Shown here piece after piece: positions 27,157 to 36,314 of a DNA stretch of 59,866 nucleotides. A program made the position numbers and the translations under genes. The DNA comes from Acidobacteriota bacterium (GTDB lineage: Bacteria > Acidobacteriota > Terriglobia > Versatilivoradales > Versatilivoraceae). The stretch is from the NCBI GenBank assembly GCA_028875575.1, contig JAPPDF010000005.1:1-59866 (forward strand), written 5' to 3'. Position 1 is the stretch's first letter, and every line of letters begins with the position of its first letter. A model generated the notes under the pieces. The model worked only from the letters and a program-made list of their open reading frames with translations. It was not told the origin of the DNA and did no database searches.

Positions 27157-28662
27157 TCAGGGAAGGGTGGCGGCCAGGTAGAGAGTGACCGTCTCCCCGG
27201 TGGCAGGTTGGCCCCGTTTCACCAGAAACAGGACATCCGTGCCCGGCTGGAGCTCTCCAGCCAGCTTCGCAAGCCGTCCGGGAGTGGAAACGACTGCCTT
27301 GTTGAGCTCCACCAGGACGTCCCCCGGCCTCAGGCCGGCATCGTCGGCGACGCTCCCGGGCTCCACCTGCACGACCATCACCCCCTCGGCCCCAGCGCCA
27401 AGGTGGCGCTTCCATTGAGGGGAAAGGCTCTGGACAAGCAGGCCCAGCTTCAGGCTGTCGGACTCCAGGCCCGATCCCGACTCGGCCACCTGCTCCTCGG
27501 CAAAGACTTCGGCCCGGTCGCCCACGGTCAGCCTGGCCGTCCGCTTGCTGCCGTCCCGGATGTATTCGACCTCCACCGTCTCTCCGGGGGAGGTTTCGGA
27601 CAGCAAGGGATAGATGTCGGCCGGCTCACCGATTTTCCGTCCCTTGAATCCGACGATGACATCGCCGGGCTGCAGCCCCGCCCGATCGGCAGGGCCGTCC
27701 TCGGGCCGGACCTGCTGGACGATGACGCCTTTGCCGTCGCTAGCTCCAAGGGCCTTGAGGGCCTGGGAGCTGGCCTCGGTTTGCATGCTGATTCCCAGGG
27801 CTCCCCGGGTGACCCGGCCATGCTCGATGAGCTGATTGTAGACCCGAATGGCCGTGTTGGAGGGAACGGCAAAGCCGACTCCCGAGTTGTCGCCGGAGGC
27901 GCTCAGGATGGCCGTGTTGACCCCGATCACTTCTCCGGCCAGGTTCACCAGCGGCCCGCCGGAATTGCCGCGGTTGATGGCGGCGTCAGTCTGCAGAAAG
28001 CGCTGCCAGTGGGATCGGCCCGGCCGAGCGGTAGCGCTGATGATCCCGGCGGTGACGGTACGCTCCAGGCCGTAGGGGCTGCCGATGGCCAGGACCCAGT
28101 CTCCCCGTCTCATGCCGTCAGAATTGCCCAGCCTGGCGACTTCCAGCGGTTCCCCGGCATCGATCTCGATCACTGCCAGGTCGGTGAAGTTGTCACCGCC
28201 TACGACCTTGGCGGGAAACTCTTCGCCCGAGGTCAGTTCCACCCGAATCTCATCGGCGCCGTTGACGACATGATAGTTGGTGAGGATATACCCCCTGGGG
28301 TCGACCACGAACCCCGAGCCCAGGGACTCGCGCTTCTGGCTTCGACTCGGCGGCAGTTCGCCCCCGAAGAAGCGGTTGAAGAAGTCGAAGGGATCCTGGA
28401 ACTGTCGTCCCCCTCCGCCTCCCCGGCGTGGCAGCCGGAAGCGGTGCTTCACCACGGTGTTGATGTTGACCACGGCCCGGTCGACCGCGTCCGAGACTTC
28501 GGAAAAGCGGGAAGACAGCTCGGCGGCCGTCGGGACATTGAGGGTGGCGGCCGGCGGCGCCGGGCCGGCGCCGAGAGGCTGATGCATCAACCTCCCGGCA
28601 ACCTGCCCGACGACCAGGGCAGCTGCTATCACTCCAGCGGCGATGAACTTGTTGGCTTTCAT
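27157..28662 (-). CDS. degP: DegP/HtrA-type periplasmic serine protease
   Basis: This 501-residue protein begins with an N-terminal hydrophobic segment (AAGVIAAALVVGQVAG), a signal peptide or anchor. A trypsin-like domain follows with the full triad: His in LTNYHVVNG, Asp in NFTDLAVIEI and Ser in RGNSGGPLVN (about residue 225). Two PDZ domains follow, one around GKGVIVQQVRPEDGPADRAG and one around EGVMVVQVEPGSVADDAG. This is the architecture of DegP-like quality-control proteases and chaperones. A Gly/Arg-rich loop lies before the protease domain. It is monocistronic, with a strong terminator downstream. The 1.3 kb upstream region carries repeats; no sigma-E-like site was recognised. Confidence 0.93.
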   Translation of the reverse strand: MKANKFIAAGVIAAALVVGQVAGRLMHQPLGAGPAPPAATLNVPTAAELSSRFSEVSDAVDRAVVNINTVVKHRFRLPRRGGGGGRQFQDPFDFFNRFFGGELPPSRSQKRESLGSGFVVDPRGYILTNYHVVNGADEIRVELTSGEEFPAKVVGGDNFTDLAVIEIDAGEPLEVARLGNSDGMRRGDWVLAIGSPYGLERTVTAGIISATARPGRSHWQRFLQTDAAINRGNSGGPLVNLAGEVIGVNTAILSASGDNSGVGFAVPSNTAIRVYNQLIEHGRVTRGALGISMQTEASSQALKALGASDGKGVIVQQVRPEDGPADRAGLQPGDVIVGFKGRKIGEPADIYPLLSETSPGETVEVEYIRDGSKRTARLTVGDRAEVFAEEQVAESGSGLESDSLKLGLLVQSLSPQWKRHLGAGAEGVMVVQVEPGSVADDAGLRPGDVLVELNKAVVSTPGRLAKLAGELQPGTDVLFLVKRGQPATGETVTLYLAATLP

Positions 28663-28899
28663 TGATCCTTGTCCCCTTTCTCCAGGTTTTTCCTGAATTT
28701 CGGATTGGCTCTCAGGGAGCCATTCACACTCCGGCCGGGTTTAGAGCAAACGGCGTGCCAAAGCCTTCCAGAAAATTTCAGGGAGAATAAACTGTTTATT
28801 ATTATGGTGTTATGGAGATGATTCCCCGATAGCACGGAATGGACGGGTCCGGCCAAACGCGCCGTTTTGGCACGATGGGAGCCGCCATTTGCGCCGATT

Positions 28900-29480
28900 C
28901 TGCAGACGAGGATTGCTGTCGCCGCATTCGCGGCCCAACTCCCGTAAGCGAGGTTTGCCCACGGCTCGACTGGAATCTCCGGCTTGCCGCCGGGGGGAAT
29001 ATTCCAATTAACAAGCACGTTTCCCCTTGCAGTGTCGTGAGTTGGGTGAGAGCTGCGAAGCTGCGGTTGACGTGGTTATCCACGGAAGCGTTTACTACAG
29101 GCCATCCTTATAGAGCAGCGAAGCTGCGGCTCAGGGTAGCCCCGGGTGGAAGCCCGGGGGCGTTCCGGTTTTGCGCCAACTTAGCCGCGAAGGCGGCGAA
29201 TAGAAAGCGCCCTCCCGAAACGCACGGCTTTTCCAGAACGACGCCGCCCACCTAGCCGCGAAGGCGGCGATTTAGAAGCACCCGTCCCGAAACGCAATGT
29301 CTCTCCAAAAGGACGCTACCCGCGCCCCGGGCGTCAGCCCCGGGGTCGTATGGGTTTTGCGTTAACCTAGCCGCGAAGGCGGCGAATAGAGAGCACCCGT
29401 CCCGAAACGCACGGCTTTTCCGGAACGACGCCGCCCACGTAGCCGCGTATGCGGCGATTTAGAAGCGCCATCCCGGCCCG
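28900..29480 (+). repeat. Dispersed repeat family A, copy 2, with degenerate tail units
   Basis: This copy matches 12720-13060: GATTGCTGTCGCCGCATTCG near 28911, AGAGCTGCGAAGCTGCGGTT near 29049, GGCCATCCTTATAGAGCAGC near 29101, and a CCCGGG hairpin near 29140. Its tail unit (GCCGCGAAGGCGGCGAATAG ... CCCGAAACGCACGGCTTTTCC) is repeated about every 70-115 bp, near 29184, 29254, 29369 and 29439. The gap 28663-30004 contains no credible gene; its short open frames are repeat-encoded. Confidence 0.8.
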
Positions 29481-29529
29481 CTGCCCCTGGCGCTTTCAGC
29501 GCCCAAAACCCTGTAAATTTCGATGCCCA

Positions 29530-29800
29530 TTGACAGCGACGTGGGGCGGTGTCGTTCTGGAGAGGTTGTGCGTTCGGGGACGCGGCTTCTAATTCGCCGC
29601 CTTCGCGGCTGGGTTGGCGCAGACCCCATACGACCCCGGGTTGACACCCGGGGCTACCCTGAGTCGCAGCTACGCAGCTCTTTAAGGATGGCCCGTAGGA
29701 GGCGTCTCGCCGGGTAACCCACGTCAACCGCAGCATTCGCAGCTCTCCCCTAACCCACGACACTGCGGGGGGACAGGAAATTTTGTCTAATTGGATTACC
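29530..29800 (-). repeat. Dispersed repeat family A, copy 3, inverted
   Basis: This is the reverse complement of copies 1 and 2: CGCCGCCTTCGCGGCTGGG near 29596, CCCCGGGTTGACACCCGGGG near 29634, CTTTAAGGATGGCCCGTAGG near 29680, and TCTCCCCTAACCCACGACAC near 29743. With copy 2 it forms an imperfect inverted repeat of some 250-300 bp per arm just upstream of the aspartokinase gene. The two arms could form a large hairpin in DNA or RNA. Confidence 0.8.
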
Positions 29801-30004
29801 AGGCGACGGGCCGGGGATTCCAGTAGAGCCGCGAACGCGACGATTTGGAAACACCCGTCACGAAACGCACCACCGCTCCAAAATGACGCTCAAACCCACC
29901 CTCACTCCTTCCACCCGTCTCACCGGTGCAACCCTTTGTCAGAAATCCGAGCTGGTGGCTGCCGTCCCGTCCCCTGTGATATAAGGCCTCGGAGGAGGCC
30001 GGTC

Positions 30005-31198
30005 ATGGACGTAGTGGTGCAGAAATACGGCGGAAGCTCGGTGGCGGACCTCCCCAGGCTGGAAGGCGTGGCCGACCGGATTGCCCGGAGCGCAGCCAGG
30101 GGCGATCGGATCTGCACGGTGGTGTCGGCCATGGGCCGAACCACCGACGACCTGCTGTCCCTGGCCCGGCAGGTAACGGAGACGCCCCCGCGGCGCGAGC
30201 TGGACATGCTGGTCTCGACCGGGGAGCGCATCGCCATGGCGCTGCTGGCCATGGCCATTCAGAAGCGGGGGCTGGAAGCCATCTCCTTTACCGGCTCCCA
30301 ATCGGGAATCATCACCAACGACCGGCACTCGGACGCCCAGATCATCGAGGTGCGCCCGGTGCGCATCCAGGACGAGCTCTCTCGAGGCAAGGTGGTTATC
30401 GTGGCCGGCTTTCAGGGGATGTCCTACCGGCGGGAGATCACCACCCTGGGCCGCGGGGGCTCCGACGCCACCGCCGTCGCTCTGGCTTCGGCCCTGGGCG
30501 CCTCCTACTGCGAGATCTGCTCGGACGTGGACGGCGTCTACACGGCCGATCCGCGACGGGTGCCGGAAGCCTTTCTGCTGGAGAAAATCTCCTACGAAGA
30601 AATGCTGGAACTGGCCACCCACGGAGCCCAGGTTCTCAACGTTCAGGCCGTCGAGTGGGCCCGCAAGACCGGCGTCACCATCCTCACCAGCGCAGCCCAC
30701 CGGGAGGGAGGCCACTCCCGGGTTTCCAGTGAGGGAACCGGCTTGCCGGCCTGCGGTGTGACGGTTGCGGAGAATCTGGCCCGGCTGGGTCTCCTGGGGA
30801 CCGAAGGGGAGTTGCAGACCCGGCTCGGGCAGTTGGGGTTGCCCTTCCGGCCCTGCCGGGGAGGCGCGGAAACGGAGACCATCTGCGTGGTCGCCGCCAA
30901 CGAGTTTCCCGAATGGCCGTCGCTTCGAAGCGAGCTGACCCGCGGGCTGGGCTCGCGCCTGACTCTCCAGGAAGGGATATCCGGATTGTCGGTGGTCGGA
31001 GAAGGCCTGCACTCCGACGCCGCCGGGCGGGCGCTGGAGACGGCCAGGCGCTCGGGGATGGAAGTACTGGGCGTGGAAACCTCGCCTCAGCGAATCACGC
31101 TGCTGGTGACGGGGGACAAGACTACCCCCCTCACCGCCGCCTTGCACCGGACCTTTATCGAGACCCTCGGCCGTCCACCAAGAGATCTTCCAGAGTGA
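30005..31198 (+). CDS. lysC: Aspartate kinase
   Basis: The 397-residue protein starts [12 protein letters not shown], the kinase nucleotide and aspartate motif, and has [40 protein letters not shown] and [13 protein letters not shown]. It catalyses ATP-dependent phosphorylation of aspartate, the first step to Lys, Met and Thr. The C-terminal part (about residues 270-397) would hold paired ACT regulatory domains, but their usual VSVVG-type strand motifs are only partly evident ([21 protein letters not shown]), so feedback sensitivity is uncertain. The ATG at 30005 has GGAGG upstream. Its 3' end overlaps the convergent cytochrome gene by 44 bp. Confidence 0.92.
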   Translation: MDVVVQKYGGSSVADLPRLEGVADRIARSAARGDRICTVVSAMGRTTDDLLSLARQVTETPPRRELDMLVSTGERIAMALLAMAIQKRGLEAISFTGSQSGIITNDRHSDAQIIEVRPVRIQDELSRGKVVIVAGFQGMSYRREITTLGRGGSDATAVALASALGASYCEICSDVDGVYTADPRRVPEAFLLEKISYEEMLELATHGAQVLNVQAVEWARKTGVTILTSAAHREGGHSRVSSEGTGLPACGVTVAENLARLGLLGTEGELQTRLGQLGLPFRPCRGGAETETICVVAANEFPEWPSLRSELTRGLGSRLTLQEGISGLSVVGEGLHSDAAGRALETARRSGMEVLGVETSPQRITLLVTGDKTTPLTAALHRTFIETLGRPPRDLPE

Positions 31199-32105
31199 TT
31201 GTGGAAGCGTGTCCGGATTTGGAGGTCTTCAGGAAACTGACCAGGTCCAGCAACTGCTTCAAGGTGTAGCGTTGACCGTAGGTTTCAGGCATGGGGGAAC
31301 CGGGCTGGGGCTCCAGGGACTGAACCTGATCTCGCTTCATGCTCCTCCGAACTGGCGGCAGCTCGGTGATGTCGTAGAACCGGATCCGCTGCTTCCCCTC
31401 GCCAGCCTTCAGGACGGTCAGATGTTCCCCGGCCACGGTGGTGAGCTTGAAGACGGCTGGTTGGCTTGAAGGCCGGGACGCCGGCAGGACGATGTCCCGC
31501 AGAATCTCGTTGGCGGGGCGATCCGCCAGCCCGCTGAGATCAGGACCGACTGTAGCCCCCATCCCCTGTATGCGGTGGCATTGAGCACAGTTGAAATCGT
31601 CGGCCGCATCGAAGAACAGCTCCCGCCCCTTGTCGGGCTCGCCCGTCAGTCCAACCAATGCCTTCCCGGCTTCAGGCTCCGGCTCCGGCAGACTTGGGGT
31701 CTCTTGCAACCCCCCTGCCTGCGCGTCCGGTGCGGGCAGGGCCGCGGCGGCCACCTCGGCGGCGCCGGACTGCTCCGGATCGGAGAGTGACATCACGTAG
31801 GCCACCACCGACCAGATCTCGTCCTGGCTGAGCTTCTCTTTCCATCCCGGCATGGAGGACCGGGGGATGCCCTCCGCGGTCACCCGATAGAGGTAGCCCG
31901 GCTCCCACGGTTTGCCGCGCAGGCGAGGGCCGCCGCCGGCCCGACCCTCGGCTCCATGGCAGTAGCCGACCGAACAACTCCGGGCGAACAGGGTCCGGCC
32001 GGCTCCGATCACCGCCGGGTCCTTGAGATCGACACTGGGCTGTTGGGGCCAGGGCGCCCACAGAGGAGCACCCGCCAGCACCAGGATTCCGACAAACCCG
32101 ACCAT
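31155..32105 (-). CDS. Dihaem cytochrome c with CX4CH and CX2CH sites
   Basis: The 316-residue exported protein has a short N-terminal signal segment. A first cytochrome c domain has an atypical haem site CSVGYCHG (four residues between the cysteines, about residue 44) and a distal Met in [12 protein letters not shown] Pro/Glu-rich linker leads to a second domain with a normal CAQCHR site (about residue 173). The C-terminus has a beta-rich segment ([20 protein letters not shown]) of the kind seen in large haem proteins of soil phyla. GGGAG lies upstream of the ATG at 32105. It follows the PQQ dehydrogenase gene on the same strand and is probably its electron acceptor. Confidence 0.87.
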   Translation of the reverse strand: MVGFVGILVLAGAPLWAPWPQQPSVDLKDPAVIGAGRTLFARSCSVGYCHGAEGRAGGGPRLRGKPWEPGYLYRVTAEGIPRSSMPGWKEKLSQDEIWSVVAYVMSLSDPEQSGAAEVAAAALPAPDAQAGGLQETPSLPEPEPEAGKALVGLTGEPDKGRELFFDAADDFNCAQCHRIQGMGATVGPDLSGLADRPANEILRDIVLPASRPSSQPAVFKLTTVAGEHLTVLKAGEGKQRIRFYDITELPPVRRSMKRDQVQSLEPQPGSPMPETYGQRYTLKQLLDLVSFLKTSKSGHASTITLEDLLVDGRGSR

Positions 32106-32357
32106 CTCTTCGCTCCCGCGGGGGCCTGCCTCAAACTGCCGAAGAAGGAAGCCGCCGCCTCAATCGCACGAGTTTAGCTTGCTGCCTGCTGGGGGAGTAG
32201 GGGACGTCCCCAGCGCTGCGAGTTCTCGGATACCCTTTCCCCTTCCCGACCTTCGGCGGATTCCTCTGGAGACTTCTCCAACCCCTTAGTGTCCCTTCGT
32301 GGAAAACTCCTTTTCCTTTCGTGCTCTTACTGGAGCCCCCTTACCCCCGGCCGGCCC

Positions 32358-34052
32358 CTATTCGGGCAGGGCAAACACGATCAGGGCGCTTCCGCCCGGG
32401 AAGTCCTCCACCTCGGGCCAGAGTTGGGGCATCAGTCCGGCCACCGCCGATCCCCAGCCTGCCGGGACCGCGATGTACTGCCGCCCGTTCACCGCATAGC
32501 TGATGGGAGACCCGCGGTGGCCGGAACCGGTGTTGAAGCTCCACAGCTTCTTGCCGGTTTCAGCATCCAGGGCGAAGAATTCTCCCTCGGGATCGCCGGT
32601 GAAGACCAGGTTGCCGCCGGTCGCCACCGCCGAGGCCAGCAAGGGGTACTTGGAGTAGTAGCTCCATTTCTTCTCCCCGGTCACAGGATCCAGGGCGTCG
32701 AGATGGCTGCCCTGGTCTCCCTTGGGAGTAGGCTTGAGCTCGAACACCCCTCCGAAAAAGGTCTCGCCCGGCCTGGGGTCCTCCTTCTGCACGGTGAGGG
32801 TCTGACACCACTCGATGCCGGTGTTGTAGAACAGCCCCGTCTTGGGGCTGTAGGCCCCGTGGTTCCAGCTTCGGGCCCCGCCGATGGCCGGGCAGACCAG
32901 GGTGGGCTTCCCCACCTCGGGCTCCATCCGTCCCAGCAGCTTCCCGGTGGAATCGATCCCTTCGATCCAGTTGAGGTTTTCGACGAAGCGCCAGGCGCCG
33001 ATGAACTCGCCGTTGGTCCGGTCCAGGACCCAGGTGTACCCGCCCTTGTTGGGATTGATCAGGAGCTTGCGCTTCTTGCCGTTGACCGGCAGGTCGACCA
33101 ACAAGCATTCGTAGGCGGTATCCCAGTCCCAGACGTCGTGGGGAATCTGCTGGTAATACCACTTCAACTCCCCGCTGTCGGCATCCAGGGCTACGATGGA
33201 ATCGGTATAGAGGTTGTCCCCGGTCCGGTCTCCGCCGTAGAAGTCGGCGGCCGGATTCCCCACCCCCCAGTAGATCAGGTTCAACTCCGGATCGTAGGAG
33301 CCGGTCATCCAGGTGGCCCCGCCGCCATACTTCCAACTGTCTCCCTTCCAGGTTTCGTGGCCCTTTTCTCCCGGCCCGGGAATGGTCCAGAACCTCCAGG
33401 CCCGCCGGCCGGTCCTGGCGTCGAAGGCGTTCAGATAGCCGCGATGGGCCGAATCGCCCCCGGTGACCCCGACCACGACCTTGTCCTTGACCACCAGGGG
33501 TGCGCCGGTGATGTTGCACCCGCACTGCTGCATGTTCTCGATCTCGACGTTCCAGACTTCCTCCCCGGTCTTGGCGTCCAGCGCCACCAGGCGGTTGTCG
33601 ATGGTCCCCATGAAGACCAGTCCGTGGCCCAGGGCCGCCCCCCGGTTCCAGGGACCGTAGAGGAGGCCGAAGTCCTTGGGCTCGGGATGGTAGTAGTGCC
33701 AGATCTCCTTGCCGGTGACGGCATCCAGCGCAAAGACCCGGTTCCAGGGGGTGGTGATGTACATGACTCCGTCCGCCACCAGGGGAGTGCAGGAGAAACC
33801 GCCGTCCACCTTGCCCGTCTGAAAGATCCAGACCGGCGCCAGCCGTTTCACGTTCTCCCGATTGATCTGATCCAGCGGACTGTAGCGCCAGGCGTCATAA
33901 GTCCCGGAATAGATCAGCCAGTTCTGCGGCTCCTTGGCCGCCTCGATCAGGCGCTTGGAATCGACGGTTTCGGCCGATGCGATCGGAAGCAATGCTATTG
34001 ACAACAGCATGAGGATTGAGGCGGCGAGCGCCCAAGCGGGTTTGGCGGGCAT
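32358..34052 (-). CDS. PQQ-dependent alcohol/methanol dehydrogenase
   Basis: The 564-residue periplasmic protein has a Sec signal peptide (LAASILMLLSIALLPIASA) and an eight-bladed propeller with repeated W-docking motifs (LDAVTGKEIWHY, LDAKTGEEVWNV, FDARTGRRAWRF). QQCGCNITG is where family members carry the redox disulfide, here Cys-Gly-Cys rather than vicinal Cys-Cys. DVWDWDTAYE contains the catalytic Asp followed two residues later by another Asp, the feature linked to lanthanide-dependent XoxF-type enzymes. The ATG at 34052 has GGAG 6 nt upstream and leads straight into the signal peptide; 34094 is less likely. It is followed by the dihaem cytochrome gene, its likely electron partner. The substrate alcohol is unknown. 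Confidence 0.9.
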   Translation of the reverse strand: MPAKPAWALAASILMLLSIALLPIASAETVDSKRLIEAAKEPQNWLIYSGTYDAWRYSPLDQINRENVKRLAPVWIFQTGKVDGGFSCTPLVADGVMYITTPWNRVFALDAVTGKEIWHYYHPEPKDFGLLYGPWNRGAALGHGLVFMGTIDNRLVALDAKTGEEVWNVEIENMQQCGCNITGAPLVVKDKVVVGVTGGDSAHRGYLNAFDARTGRRAWRFWTIPGPGEKGHETWKGDSWKYGGGATWMTGSYDPELNLIYWGVGNPAADFYGGDRTGDNLYTDSIVALDADSGELKWYYQQIPHDVWDWDTAYECLLVDLPVNGKKRKLLINPNKGGYTWVLDRTNGEFIGAWRFVENLNWIEGIDSTGKLLGRMEPEVGKPTLVCPAIGGARSWNHGAYSPKTGLFYNTGIEWCQTLTVQKEDPRPGETFFGGVFELKPTPKGDQGSHLDALDPVTGEKKWSYYSKYPLLASAVATGGNLVFTGDPEGEFFALDAETGKKLWSFNTGSGHRGSPISYAVNGRQYIAVPAGWGSAVAGLMPQLWPEVEDFPGGSALIVFALPE

Positions 34053-34198
34053 GGGGGTCTCCAGTTTCCGGACGTTGAACGGGTGTTGGTCCACCCGGTG
34101 ACCTGATCTCGGGAGCTATCACTAACACTTCCGGGTCGAAGCTGTCAATGAACGGGGGGGGATGTGGAGAGGTTGCGGGCTGTACTTCTCATATTCAC

Positions 34199-34292
34199 TC
34201 ATGGGACGCCGCGTTGGCCCCCCTCCGGCTCGACTGCGGGCGGTGCCCTTGTCTCACCGACTCCCCCTCAAGGGGGGAGTGATTCTTGAGGC
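34199..34292 (-). repeat. Dispersed repeat family B, right arm, inverted
   Basis: GGGACGCCGCGTTGGCCCCC and CCTTGTCTCACCGACTCCCC are the reverse complement of the right arm at 19335-19405. The copy ends in the palindrome of C and G runs that also closes the other family members. It sits between the divergent PQQ dehydrogenase and TauE-like genes, a 328 bp gap (34053-34380) without other recognisable features. Confidence 0.7.
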
Positions 34293-34380
34293 TTGCATCA
34301 GACTTCTTGCCCATTTCCCATCTCGTGGTAGCATGCTGGGCTTGGGCCGCATCCGCGACCGACCGAAGGAGCAACGACTC

Positions 34381-35130
34381 ATGGTCGAATTGGGCAGTTA
34401 TCTGATCCTGCTGCTTGCCGGCTTCATTGCCGGCATGCTGAACGTGGTGGCCGGAGGGGGGTCCTTCCTGACGCTTCCGGTCCTGATCTTCCTGGGACTG
34501 CCGGCCACCGTGGCCAACGGGACCAACCGGGTAGCGGTCCTGACCCAGAACGTAGGGGCCGTCTGGAGCTTTCATCAACACGGGGTGATGGACTGGCGAA
34601 CCAGCCTCCAGTCGGCGGCTCTGCCGGCGATGATTGGTGCCTGGCTGGGTGCCGAGGTTGCTATTTGGGTCGGGGATGAGGCCTTCAAGGACACTCTGGC
34701 ATTCCTGATGGTGGCGGTGACGCTCTGGACCCTTTGGGACCCGCTCAAGGGAAAGCTGGACTCGTCTCCCGGTGGACGGCCCTGGTGGATGATTGCCGCC
34801 GCCTTCTTTGTGGTCGGCGTTTACAGCGGATTCGTCCAGGCCGGAGTGGGATTCCTCATCCTGGCGGCCACTACCCTGGGGGGCTTGGACCTGGTCAAGG
34901 GAAACGCGGTGAAGGTGCTGGTGATCCTGGCAACCATGGTCGTCTCCCTGTGGGTCTTTGCGAGCCAGGGAAAGGTCGATTGGCTTCTGGGGTTCGTCCT
35001 GGGCGCCGGAAACCTGGCAGGAGGATTGGTGGGGGTCAGGCTCACCGTCCTCAAGGGACACGGGTGGATCAAAAAGGTGGTGACGGTCACCGTCATCCTG
35101 TTTGCCCTGCGGCTGTGGTTTCTGGAGTAA
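34381..35130 (+). CDS. TauE/SafE-family membrane permease
   Basis: This 249-residue protein has about eight hydrophobic spans and the family's duplicated motif: AGFIAGMLNVVAGGGSFLTLPVLIFLG in the first half and VGVYSGFVQAGVGFLILAATTLGG in the second. TauE/SafE proteins export or import sulfite, sulfonates or other small anions; the substrate cannot be told from sequence. The ATG at 34381 has GGAG 9 nt upstream. An OmpA-like gene starts 51 bp after its stop on the same strand and may share its transcript. Confidence 0.9.
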   Translation: MVELGSYLILLLAGFIAGMLNVVAGGGSFLTLPVLIFLGLPATVANGTNRVAVLTQNVGAVWSFHQHGVMDWRTSLQSAALPAMIGAWLGAEVAIWVGDEAFKDTLAFLMVAVTLWTLWDPLKGKLDSSPGGRPWWMIAAAFFVVGVYSGFVQAGVGFLILAATTLGGLDLVKGNAVKVLVILATMVVSLWVFASQGKVDWLLGFVLGAGNLAGGLVGVRLTVLKGHGWIKKVVTVTVILFALRLWFLE

Positions 35131-35181
35131 AGGGCCGAATTTCTGGCACAGCCGCAGCCGGACTCATCGGAGAAAGCCGCC

Positions 35182-36003
35182 GTGAAAACTTCCCATGACA
35201 CTTCATCCCGCCGCAAAGTGACGCCGGGAAGAGTTCTACTTGCGGCCATCCTGCTGTCTTTGGCGGTGGTGGCGGTCCTGTTGGTTCTTACCTACCTGAA
35301 GCTGACCGACCTGAGCCGGGAAATGGCCGGGCTCAGACGGGTGAGCAGAACCGTGGCCGAAACCGCCGAGAGCGCCAGGCGCCAGGCCGGACGGGCCGAG
35401 GAAAACGCTCTCAAGGCGGCTCTGGGGCGAGCCCAGGCCGAGGAAGAGGCCTCGGAGGCGCGGGCGGCCGCCGCCAAGTCGAAGGCCGAAATGAGGGAGG
35501 CCAGGCAGGAAGCCGAGCGGGCGCGACAGGAGGCCGCCCGGATACGCAAGGAGCGCGACGAGAAGCTGGACGCCATGCAGCAAGCGCTCAGCCAACTGGT
35601 GGAAACCCGGCGCACGGCTCTGGGTCTTATCATGAACCTGGACAGCGAGGCCATCCAGTTCGAATTCGACAAGGCCGACCTGAAGCCCCACAACAAGGAA
35701 CTGCTCAGCAAGATCGCCGGAATCCTGCTGACCTCGAAGGGGCATCACATCTTTGTCTACGGCCACACCGACGACGTGGGCACCCAAGCTTACAACCAGC
35801 AACTCTCGGAGCGGCGGGCCAAGGCCGTGCGGGACTACCTGGTGGCCTCCTTCATCGATCCGGACATCGTCACGGCCGAGGGCTTCGGCAAGTCCAGCCC
35901 CCTGGTGGAGGGCACTTCGACGGAAGCCCGAGCCCGGAACCGGCGGGTCGAGATCGCCATCGTGGACACCGTGCTGGACTACCAGCAAAGGACTCGCCAG
36001 TAG
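35182..36003 (+). CDS. OmpA-family peptidoglycan-binding protein with coiled coil
   Basis: The 273-residue protein has an N-terminal transmembrane segment (VLLAAILLSLAVVAVLLVLTYL), then a long Ala/Glu/Arg-rich coiled coil (about residues 45-145). The C-terminal OmpA-like domain carries IQFEFDKADLKPHNKELLSKIAG, FVYGHTDDVGTQAYNQQLSERRA and GKSSPLVEGTSTEARARNRR, the residues that grip meso-diaminopimelate. It probably sits in the inner membrane and reaches the cell wall. The start is the GTG at 35182 with GGAG 9 nt upstream. Confidence 0.88.
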   Translation: MKTSHDTSSRRKVTPGRVLLAAILLSLAVVAVLLVLTYLKLTDLSREMAGLRRVSRTVAETAESARRQAGRAEENALKAALGRAQAEEEASEARAAAAKSKAEMREARQEAERARQEAARIRKERDEKLDAMQQALSQLVETRRTALGLIMNLDSEAIQFEFDKADLKPHNKELLSKIAGILLTSKGHHIFVYGHTDDVGTQAYNQQLSERRAKAVRDYLVASFIDPDIVTAEGFGKSSPLVEGTSTEARARNRRVEIAIVDTVLDYQQRTRQ

Positions 36004-36314
36004 ATATTTCTGGATTGTGGAACCTTTTGCAAAATTCGGCAGGGGACGCATCCCGGGAATGGCCACAAAAGGCACAAGAACACAAATTGTGACGTTTGCG
36101 CCTAGACAGCGTTTTTCACCGGTTCGCACCGGATATTGAAAAGGACAGAACCTCAGGTTCGCAGGCAAGTTGATCTGCCACGCTGCGAATATTGCAAAAG
36201 CTCTGTGGATTGTAGATTTTGGACTTGGGGCAAAACCAGTCGGCATAGATCCCCAATCAACAATGAGTCCGTCCCTTCCCGCCTCTTCCCTGATATCTCT
36301 TCAGGAAGCTCGGG
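36004..36314. other. Intergenic region with two dispersed repeats
   Basis: Near 36018 the phrase GGAACCTTTTGCAAAATTC and the following CATCCCGGGAATGGCCACAAAAGGC resemble sequence near 45650 (GAGCCCTTTGCAAGATTC) and 50517 (TTTTTGCAAAATTAGC ... CCACAAAAAGCACAAGAG). From 36205 to 36267 lies a family D repeat. No gene is credible here. Confidence 0.5.

Noticed and set aside
28810-29018. Small minus-strand ORFs in the gap upstream of the protease gene
   Set aside because: Their sequence is encoded by dispersed repeat A and is not conserved as protein between copies.
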